Shown one piece after another: positions 1 to 5,116 of a DNA stretch of 6,234 nt (positions are counted from its first letter, which is position 1; each line of letters starts with the position of its first letter). Made by a program: the position numbers and the translations under genes. Where the stretch lies: assembly GCA_964443385.1 (NCBI GenBank), contig CAYUCO010000004.1, positions 1-6,234 of the forward strand, in the 5' to 3' direction. A model generated the notes under the pieces. The model had not been told where the DNA came from and made no database searches. It saw only the letters and a list, made by a program, of their open reading frames with translations. The DNA is from VFHP01 sp964443385. GTDB lineage: Bacteria > Chloroflexota > Dehalococcoidia > Lucifugimonadales > UBA2985.

Positions 1-200
1 AAATGGAAGATGAAGTAAGAATAACCATAATTGCTACTGGATTTGCATCTGATGAGCCAGTAGCCGTCACACCCGGCCAGGTTAGTCAGATGACCATGGA
101 GGATTTCATGGAAGATATAACCAAGGAAGCTGAATTAGACATTCCGCCATTCCTAAGACGAGCAGTATCAAATGGTAATGGCAGGACTGGTATATATTAA
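1..200 (+). CDS. ftsZ: Cell division protein FtsZ, C-terminal end (partial)
   Basis: This is the last 65 complete codons of ftsZ; the gene starts outside the window, and bases 1-2 are the end of the preceding codon. FtsZ is the tubulin-like GTPase that polymerises into the cytoplasmic division ring. The visible part starts with EDEVRITIIATGF, which matches the strand closing the FtsZ C-terminal globular domain. A short linker of about 31 residues follows, rich in acidic residues. Then comes DIPPFLRR (residues 46-53 of this fragment, bases 138-161), the conserved C-terminal peptide that binds membrane tethers such as FtsA or SepF. A tail of 12 residues (AVSNGNGRTGIY) extends past the peptide, where many FtsZ proteins stop within a few residues. 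The ATG at base 3 is internal, not a start. The gene ends at TAA 198-200 and is followed by a terminator, so it appears to be last in its operon. Identification is confident despite the small fragment. Confidence 0.9.
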   Translation, partial: MEDEVRITIIATGFASDEPVAVTPGQVSQMTMEDFMEDITKEAELDIPPFLRRAVSNGNGRTGIY

Positions 201-222
201 AAGCAATTAAAAGTAATTGCTT
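201..222. repeat. Perfect 9-bp inverted repeat directly after the ftsZ stop
   Basis: AAGCAATTA (201-209) and TAATTGCTT (214-222) are exact reverse complements around a 4-base AAAG loop, beginning on the base after the ftsZ stop codon. In the plus-strand transcript no U-tract follows (ATAGATC), so it is not a terminator alone in that direction. Read from the minus strand, the stem is followed by TTTTAATATA, which is somewhat terminator-like. It could protect the ftsZ mRNA 3' end or assist the second hairpin downstream. The symmetry is seen; the function is inferred. Confidence 0.6.
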
Positions 223-237
223 ATAGATCAACCCATC

Positions 238-272
238 AAGAGGTGAGCCTTTTTATAAGGTTGCCTCTTTTT
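238..272 (+). terminator. Rho-independent terminator of the ftsZ transcript
   Basis: AAGAGG (238-243) pairs with CCTCTT (264-269). The stem continues inward with U-G, G-U and A-U pairs, skips one bulged G at 247, and closes with CCTT (248-251) on AAGG (257-260), giving about 13 pairs around a small U-rich loop. A run of five T (268-272) follows directly. This is the classic intrinsic terminator arrangement. It separates ftsZ from the secD unit, implying that secD has its own promoter downstream or depends on read-through. Confidence 0.75.
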
Positions 273-336
273 GGTTTTAAATTTTTACTAATTACTGTAC
301 TATACCCCTTGTCTTTTTTGGGAGGTGACGTAAAAT
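273..336 (+). promoter_or_regulatory. Leader of the secD-secF-nfo unit, with possible promoter
   Basis: This AT-rich stretch lies between the ftsZ terminator and the first translated start of the next unit, so it is where a promoter for secD should lie. The best -10 candidate is TACTAT at 298-303 (four of six consensus bases, with TG just before it), but no convincing -35 box sits 16-18 bases upstream. The assignment therefore rests mainly on position. At its 3' end is the Shine-Dalgarno GGAGGTGA (321-328). I see no riboswitch-like fold. The transcription start is undetermined. Confidence 0.3.
321..328 (+). promoter_or_regulatory. Very strong Shine-Dalgarno, placed for ATG 337, not for secD
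   Basis: GGAGGTGA is an eight-base match to the anti-Shine-Dalgarno end of 16S rRNA. It lies 8 bases before ATG 337, the ideal distance, but 37 bases before the secD ATG at 366. The secD start has its own weaker site, AAGGA (355-359), 6 bases upstream. The strongest ribosome site of the region therefore serves a 15-codon frame that overlaps secD in another reading frame. Confidence 0.6.
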
Positions 337-384
337 ATGGTAGATTTTGACTCTAAGGACGATACATGCGTAGATTTCCGTTAA
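337..384 (+). CDS. Putative 15-codon leader ORF overlapping the secD start
   Basis: ATG 337 to TAA 382-384 encodes MVDFDSKDDTCVDFR. It is preceded by a near-perfect Shine-Dalgarno at the best spacing and ends 16 bases inside secD, which is read in a different frame. I do not recognise the peptide. It is acidic and has no hydrophobic segment or visible arrest motif, and it is much shorter than known Sec-monitoring arrest peptides such as SecM or VemP. It may act by translational coupling: ribosomes ending at 384 can reinitiate at 366, and their passage would keep the secD site open. Alternatively, one missing base between about 340 and 365 would fuse this frame to SecD as a short cytoplasmic N-terminal extension, so a frameshift or sequencing error must be considered. 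It may also not be expressed at all. Confidence 0.3.
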   Translation: MVDFDSKDDTCVDFR

Positions 385-2174
385 AGCGTTTACTCTTAAT
401 TACTATAATAGTTTCTTTCTGCTCTGTAGTATTGGCATATCAAGAATTTGATGTGTCGGTAGGCGGCGTCAACATTAGCAGAGGTGATGATACTTTGTTG
501 GGCCTTCAGCTTGGCTTGGATTTAGAGGGTGGCAGCCACTTGGTGTATGAGGCCTTACCAACAGAAGATGAAGAAGTCAGCGAAGATCAAATGGATGGTG
601 TGCTGCGAACCATAGAGAGAAGAGTAAACTCATTTGGTGTTGCTGAACCAATAATCCAAAAAATGGGTGGTGATAGGATTCTTATTCAATTGCCAGGAGT
701 TGGAGTCACAAAAGCAATCCTCACTTTCCCGATTGATGTTACTGAGGAAGATATAAGAGAGGTCTTCGTGTCGGTGAATCGTCCAGATATTGTGATAGAT
801 GAACAAGAGGATGGATCATTTATAGTAGAGTTACCGTCTATGATTTCTGAGAGGAGAGATGTTGATGGTAACGTTACTCGGGTAGGTGAAAAAGCAATTA
901 TCGAAGACGCTCTGTTGAAACGATTTACTGATACCAAGATACGTTTGGGGTTTTCCCAGGAAGTAGAACCAGAGGCTGTACATGCTGTAATGGATGGATG
1001 GTTAGACTTCACTCTCAATACTTACAATAATTTACAGTACGATGTTCTTGTTAAAGAGTTAATGCCGGAACAAAGAGACTATATAGAGGAAGAATTACAC
1101 AAACAGTTTGACTCTTTTGTATCATTTTCTACACAACGAATAACTATAGTAATTACTGGTGGTGTTGAAGAAGCCAAAAAGTTAATCGGACAAACGGCAC
1201 AATTGGAATTGAAGGAAAGGACCTGCCTGAACGATCCTTCGGATATTACTCAAAGTTGTCATGATCCGGAATATCATGTGGATAACCCATTGAATTTAAC
1301 CGGAGACGATCTTCTTAGAGCATATGCCTCAATGCATCCTAGTATGAGTGTTCCTGTGGTAAATCTAGAATTCAATGATGAAGGTGCAAAAATTTTTGGT
1401 GAGCATACACAACGTATCGCAGGTACCAACAACAGAACGGCATTTTACCTAGACGATGAATTATTGATAGCTCCTGTTGCGATGCAAGCAATAACGGGCG
1501 GCAGAGCTTATATCCAAGGTCCAGATTTTACTATGACAAGAGTGAGAACTATAGCAATACAGTTGGAATCAGGTAGGCTTCAGGTTCCACTCAGCCTTAT
1601 ACAAGAACTGGATGTTGATGCAACTCTTGGTGAAGATTCGTTAGCTAAGAGTGTAGTTGCAGGACTTATAGGTTTGGGATTGGTGCTATTGTTTATGGCC
1701 ATATATTACAGACTTCCAGGGGTATTGGCTTGTTTGGCGTTGGTTATATACTCAATTATTGTTTTAGCTATACTTAAATTATGGCCTGTTACACTAACAC
1801 TTGGTGGATTGGCTGCATTCATTTTGTCTATTGGTATGGCAGTAGATGCAAATATACTGATTTTTGAGCGCATGAAGGAAGAACTTAGATCTGGTCGTAC
1901 TCTAATTGCATCTATAGAAACTGGTTTCAACCGTGCTTGGCCAGCAATTAGGGACAGTAATGTTTCTACTTTCATCACCTGTGCCATTCTTTTTTGGTTT
2001 GGCACTAGATTAGGGACCGGAGTGGTTACTGGATTTGCTGTAACTTTATTCATTGGTGTGGCTGCCAGTATGTTTTCAGCTCTTACAGTGACTCGTACTC
2101 TACTAAGAATAGCTGGTATGTCACCGCTTAGTAGATTCAGCGTTCTATATGCACCAGTGAAAGGCGACACATAA
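366..2174 (+). CDS. secD: Protein translocase subunit SecD
   Basis: SecD is the larger half of the SecDF complex, an RND-type membrane protein that uses the proton gradient to pull proteins out of the SecYEG channel. The 602-residue product starts with a basic end and a membrane anchor (about 8-24). An extracytoplasmic domain follows, with LGLDLEGG (49-56), ERRVNSFGVAEPII (84-97) and IGQTAQLELKE (274-284), then GPDFTMTRVRTIAIQLESG (385-403). Five C-terminal membrane segments cover about 428-580. GMAVDAN (490-496) carries Asp494, equivalent to the proton-path Asp519 of E. coli SecD. ATG 366 is preferred because AAGGA lies 6 bases upstream and the basic-plus-hydrophobic start fits the family. 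SecD proteins lacking extra modules are usually shorter; here about 150 residues are inserted between QLPGV and the EAKKLIG segment. Cys287 and Cys298 form a possible disulfide pair outside the membrane. The gene is first in secD-secF-nfo. Identification is certain; the role of the insertion is unknown. Confidence 0.97.
   Translation: MRRFPLKRLLLITIIVSFCSVVLAYQEFDVSVGGVNISRGDDTLLGLQLGLDLEGGSHLVYEALPTEDEEVSEDQMDGVLRTIERRVNSFGVAEPIIQKMGGDRILIQLPGVGVTKAILTFPIDVTEEDIREVFVSVNRPDIVIDEQEDGSFIVELPSMISERRDVDGNVTRVGEKAIIEDALLKRFTDTKIRLGFSQEVEPEAVHAVMDGWLDFTLNTYNNLQYDVLVKELMPEQRDYIEEELHKQFDSFVSFSTQRITIVITGGVEEAKKLIGQTAQLELKERTCLNDPSDITQSCHDPEYHVDNPLNLTGDDLLRAYASMHPSMSVPVVNLEFNDEGAKIFGEHTQRIAGTNNRTAFYLDDELLIAPVAMQAITGGRAYIQGPDFTMTRVRTIAIQLESGRLQVPLSLIQELDVDATLGEDSLAKSVVAGLIGLGLVLLFMAIYYRLPGVLACLALVIYSIIVLAILKLWPVTLTLGGLAAFILSIGMAVDANILIFERMKEELRSGRTLIASIETGFNRAWPAIRDSNVSTFITCAILFWFGTRLGTGVVTGFAVTLFIGVAASMFSALTVTRTLLRIAGMSPLSRFSVLYAPVKGDT
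702..1157 (+). other. Insertion of about 150 residues in the SecD extracytoplasmic domain
   Basis: In typical SecD the strand ending QLPGV leads within a few residues to the helix with AK.LIG.TAQLE. Here residues about 113-264 lie between these two anchors. The first half (about 117-190) resembles the porter domain of the SecF encoded next door: SecD VTEEDIR (125-131) aligns with SecF VSQEELR (51-57). Without any gap, DIVI (141-144) then falls on DAVI (67-70), and GSFIV (150-154) on GSYFI (76-80). A helix with a shared II pair follows in both (SecD 178-179, SecF 99-100). The second half (about 200-255) looks helical, with acidic and basic residues and no membrane segment. The alignment was made by eye; common descent from the RND porter fold is an inference. 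Confidence 0.55.
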
Positions 2175-2220
2175 AAAAACAATCCCAATACGTTTTTGGG
2201 GAAAGGCATTAAGGTAAAAA

Positions 2221-3156
2221 GTGGATTTCGTTAGCAGACGCAATTGGTTTTTTCTATTATCACTAATAATAATGATCGCTAGTTCGGCATCATTAATGGC
2301 CCCAAATGGTTTGAAGGCAGGATTGGAGTTCACTGGAGGATCTTCTATAACTTTAGATTTTGCCGATAGTGTCTCTCAGGAGGAATTGAGATCTCAATTA
2401 GGAGCATTGGGTCATTCAGATGCAGTAATACAGAATGCGGGTGCAGGAAGCTACTTTATAAGAACTAGAACTTTGGAGGAGGCTGTAGGGAATCAACCAT
2501 CGGAAAGAGAATCCATTATAGCTGCTTTAGAAACTGCATTTAATACTGATATAGAAATACCAGATTTCTTCTCTGTTTCACCTAGTATAGCCACAGAAAC
2601 TGTACGTAATGCCTTCTTTATAGTGGTCATAGCGGCCTTGGCGATATTGATCTACATGACTTGGGCATTCAGGAGAGTGCCGTCTCCTTTCAGATATGGC
2701 GTTTCGGCTATTGTGGCTCTGATACACGATGTGTTGGTGGTGATGGGAATATTTTCTTTATGCGGTAGATATTTTGACCTTGAGGTTAACGCAATGTTTA
2801 TCGCTGGCATTCTTACAATCATTGGTTATAGTGTCCACGATACTATTGTTGTGTTTGATAGAGTAAGGGAGAATCTTATAAGAGGTATAGGACCTAATTT
2901 GGGTGCTACCATAAATATTAGCATTCAGGATACTATAGGTAGATCGTTGAATACCAGCTTGACTTTACTTTTTACAATATTAGCCCTGATGATTTTTGGT
3001 GGACCCACAATACTAGATTTCCTTGTAGTTTTGCTGATCGGTATAATAGTAGGTACTTACAGTTCTATTTGGATAGCTAGCCAAATTTTGCTAATTTGGG
3101 AAAACGGAGACTTAGGTAGAATGATGCGTAGACCTTTCTCTTTTAGGGGTAGCTAA
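2221..3156 (+). CDS. secF: Protein translocase subunit SecF
   Basis: SecF is the partner of SecD in the proton-driven SecDF complex of the cytoplasmic membrane. The product has 311 residues, a normal length. It has an N-terminal membrane anchor (about 9-27), then GLEFTGG (34-40), and one porter domain outside the membrane up to about 128. Five membrane segments follow, at about 131-149, 156-179, 187-212, 244-262 and 264-290. The family signatures are HDVLVV (169-174), GYSVHDTIVVFDRVREN (202-218) and RSLNTS (241-246). Asp207 and Arg241 lie 34 residues apart, exactly as the proton-path Asp637 and Arg671 do in Thermus SecDF, so the pump looks functional. The start is GTG: an in-frame TAA stands at 2215-2217, leaving no room for an earlier start, and AAGG (2211-2214) is 6 bases upstream. 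It follows secD after 46 bases, where a 5-bp hairpin (CCCAA/TTGGG, 2184-2200) precedes the ribosome site. Confidence 0.97.
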   Translation: MDFVSRRNWFFLLSLIIMIASSASLMAPNGLKAGLEFTGGSSITLDFADSVSQEELRSQLGALGHSDAVIQNAGAGSYFIRTRTLEEAVGNQPSERESIIAALETAFNTDIEIPDFFSVSPSIATETVRNAFFIVVIAALAILIYMTWAFRRVPSPFRYGVSAIVALIHDVLVVMGIFSLCGRYFDLEVNAMFIAGILTIIGYSVHDTIVVFDRVRENLIRGIGPNLGATINISIQDTIGRSLNTSLTLLFTILALMIFGGPTILDFLVVLLIGIIVGTYSSIWIASQILLIWENGDLGRMMRRPFSFRGS

Positions 3157-3175
3157 TAAATACAGGAGTCTGATA

Positions 3176-4027
3176 TTGAAAATCGGGGCCCACGTTTCTA
3201 CTGCCGGAGGGGTGGACAAAGCTATAGATAGGGCATCACTAATAGGAGCGGAGGCAGTACAGATATTCGTATCCTCTCCAAGAGGCTGGACGTTCAAACC
3301 TTTGGACCAAACAAACATAGATTTGTTTAGAGAAAAGTCTCTTAAAAGTTCTATAAATCCTGTAGTTTTTCACGGAATTTATCTGGTTAGTTTGGGGACA
3401 GACAATCAAACAAACTTGGAAAAAGGTGTTCAATCTTTAATAGAATATATGAATGTGTCAGAACAGTTAGATGCTTTGGGAGTTATATTCCACGCAGGTA
3501 GTCATAAGGGTCGTGGATTTGATGCTGTTTTCGATCAGGCTATTAAGGCACTTGAACGGGTTCTGAGTCAATCCCCTGAAGGTAGAAGCCTTATTCTAGA
3601 GAACAGTGCAGGAATGGGCGATCATCTATGTTCTAGTTTTTATGAAATAGGTAGAATACTCCGAGCATTGGAAAGTCCAAATTTGAAGGTTTGCCTTGAT
3701 ACCCAGCACGTTTTTGCTGCGGGATATGCTATAAATGAAAAATCGGGGCTAGAACAGATGTTAGATGAATTTGATAAGCACATAGGATTACATAATTTAG
3801 TGGCTGTTCATGCTAATGATAGCAAAACACCTCTTGGTTCATCTGTCGATAGGCATGAGAACATAGGTCAGGGTTATATAGGGTCAGAAGGATTCCAAGT
3901 AATAATGTCTAATCCAGTTTTTAAAGATGTGCCATTTTTTTTGGAAGTTCCTGGGATGAACGGTGATGGGCCCGATAAAGAAAACCTAGATATATTAAAG
4001 GATATAAGAAATAGATTCTCCAGTTAA
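3176..4027 (+). CDS. nfo: Endonuclease IV (class II AP endonuclease)
   Basis: Endonuclease IV cuts DNA on the 5' side of abasic sites in base excision repair and cleans blocked 3' ends; it is a cytoplasmic TIM-barrel enzyme with three zinc ions. The 283-residue product has the usual length. All nine metal ligands known from E. coli Nfo can be placed: His66, His106, Glu142, Asp175, His178, His212, Asp225, His227 and Glu257. They lie in the family motifs FHGIYL, FHAGSH, LENSAG, CLDTQH, VHANDS, VDRHENIG and FLEVPG. GAHVSTAGG (4-12) is the typical first strand. CLDTQH has Gln where many members have Cys, which is not a ligand. The start is TTG 3176, supported by AGGAG (3164-3168) 7 bases upstream and by the family N-terminus; no ATG would keep GAHVS. 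It begins 19 bases after secF and is probably cotranscribed with it. I see no functional link to secretion. Confidence 0.96.
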   Translation: MKIGAHVSTAGGVDKAIDRASLIGAEAVQIFVSSPRGWTFKPLDQTNIDLFREKSLKSSINPVVFHGIYLVSLGTDNQTNLEKGVQSLIEYMNVSEQLDALGVIFHAGSHKGRGFDAVFDQAIKALERVLSQSPEGRSLILENSAGMGDHLCSSFYEIGRILRALESPNLKVCLDTQHVFAAGYAINEKSGLEQMLDEFDKHIGLHNLVAVHANDSKTPLGSSVDRHENIGQGYIGSEGFQVIMSNPVFKDVPFFLEVPGMNGDGPDKENLDILKDIRNRFSS

Positions 4028-4048
4028 TAATTTTCCACAGGGTGTAAA
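4028..4048. other. 21-base convergent spacer without a clear terminator; single DnaA-box match
   Basis: The two opposing genes end 21 bases apart. I see no GC-rich stem with a T-tract in either direction in the spacer or the adjoining gene ends; only a 3-bp CAC/GTG stem with flanking T and A runs is present. TTTTCCACA (4031-4039) fits the DnaA box pattern TTWTNCACA, but a lone match of this length is expected by chance about once in a few such windows. Confidence 0.4.
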
Positions 4049-5107
4049 CTAGGTATTTTTGGCGTTTTTGACTGAATTTATCCGTTCTTCGGCTATGAGG
4101 TTAGCGGCCTCGGCAGTAGTGATACTATTTTGTTTGGACGTTTCTATAACCAAGCTGATTTTTTCGTATATTCCTGCGACGCGGTCGGCAGCTATGTCTT
4201 GATTGTATTTCTGGTCTATCTCAACTGATATGTTTATAACTCCTCCAGCGTTGATCAAGTAATCAGGAGCATATAATATGCCTCTTGTTTGTAGCATGGA
4301 TGCATGTTTATCTTCTAACAACTGGTTGTTGGCGCTTCCTGCTACTATTTTGCACTTAAGCATCTGAACAGTTTTGTCGTTTATTATTCCACCTAAAGCA
4401 CAAGGTGCAAATATGTCACATTCTATGTTGTAAATATCGTTTGCGTCATTTAGCACTTCTAGACCCAAATCTCTTGCTCTCGTTTGGGCATCACTATTTA
4501 TATCTGCTACGATAACTTTAATATCATCCTGTATTAAGTGCTTGGACAAGTAATAGGCAACTTTTCCGAATCCTTGTATAGCAACCTTACGGTTTCTTAA
4601 TGATGACTGCCCCCATATTTCTGATGCACACGCTTTCATTCCTTGGTAGATGCCGTAGGCGGTCATTTCTGATGGATCTCCACTTCCTCCCAGCGATATA
4701 GGCAGTCCAGCAATATGTGAAGTTTCTTGGGATATGATTTCTATATCATCGGTTGTAGCACCTACGTCTTCAGTAGTTATATACTTGCCGCCAAGTGATT
4801 CTACACATTTGCCAAAGGATCTCAACATCGCTTCCGTTTTTTCTTCATTTGAACAGACAATTAGTGCTTTTCCACCGCCAAAATCTAAACCGGCAGCGGC
4901 AGATTTGTACGTCATGCCCTTCGAAAGCCTAAGCACATCCATCAAAGCATCATCTTCGGTTTTGTGAGGCCAGAATCTGACACCACCTAAAGCAGGGCCC
5001 AATGTAGTGTCATGAATTGCTACGAACGCTTTTAGCCCTACATTTGTGTCAGTAAACACACAAAGTTGTTCGTGTCCGTGTAGCTCCATATATTCAGTAA
5101 CTTGCAT
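4049..5107 (-). CDS. Leucine/valine dehydrogenase (Glu/Leu/Phe/Val dehydrogenase family)
   Basis: This cytoplasmic NAD-dependent enzyme reversibly deaminates branched-chain amino acids to 2-oxo acids, ammonia and NADH. The product has 352 residues, close to Bacillus leucine dehydrogenase, and key residues keep nearly the same numbers: GPALGGVRFW (37-46), Lys68 in GMTYK, catalytic Lys80 in FGGGK, and Asp114 in TEDVGA. The nucleotide domain has the glycine loop QGFGKVA (178-184) and an acidic residue at the end of the next strand (Asp202), which indicates NAD rather than NADP. FAPCALGG (233-240), GSANNQL (257-263) and NAGGVIN (286-292) are also typical. Phenylalanine dehydrogenase is a close relative, so the exact substrate is not settled by sequence; leucine or valine is favoured by overall resemblance. 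ATG 5107 lies 9 bases after the guaA stop. The only Shine-Dalgarno-like sequence, GGGAG (5120-5124), lies within the last guaA codons at a long 12-base distance, suggesting translational coupling to guaA. Confidence 0.9.
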   Translation of the reverse strand: MQVTEYMELHGHEQLCVFTDTNVGLKAFVAIHDTTLGPALGGVRFWPHKTEDDALMDVLRLSKGMTYKSAAAGLDFGGGKALIVCSNEEKTEAMLRSFGKCVESLGGKYITTEDVGATTDDIEIISQETSHIAGLPISLGGSGDPSEMTAYGIYQGMKACASEIWGQSSLRNRKVAIQGFGKVAYYLSKHLIQDDIKVIVADINSDAQTRARDLGLEVLNDANDIYNIECDIFAPCALGGIINDKTVQMLKCKIVAGSANNQLLEDKHASMLQTRGILYAPDYLINAGGVINISVEIDQKYNQDIAADRVAGIYEKISLVIETSKQNSITTAEAANLIAEERINSVKNAKNT

Positions 5108-5116
5108 TACGATTTA

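Noticed and set aside
3..200. A complete 65-residue small protein starting at ATG 3
   Set aside because: The sequence is the C-terminal end of FtsZ; the ATG corresponds to an internal Met just before the conserved EVRITIIATGF strand.
305..325. Possible hairpin between CCCC (305-308) and GGGAGG (320-325) that would hide the ribosome site
   Set aside because: Only three consecutive pairs can form around an 11-base loop, too weak for a switch.
1277..1285. TGTGGATAA, a perfect DnaA box on the minus strand, together with a weaker match at 4031-4039, as a sign of a replication origin
   Set aside because: The first lies inside secD coding sequence and the second is 2.7 kb away; there is no cluster of boxes, no AT-rich unwinding element and no dnaA or dnaN nearby. 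About one such match in a few windows of this size is expected by chance.
2184..2200. CCCAA/TTGGG hairpin between secD and secF as a terminator or attenuator
   Set aside because: Five pairs only and no T-tract after the stem (GAAAGG follows); secD and secF are expected to be made together.
1706..2209. Minus-strand open frame of 167 codons opposite the end of secD
   Set aside because: It lies wholly antisense to the conserved SecD membrane region, has no recognisable domain, and is explained by codon bias of the real gene. The shorter antisense frames at 686-1018, 3112-3318, 4734-4967 and 5460-5696 are rejected for the same reason.
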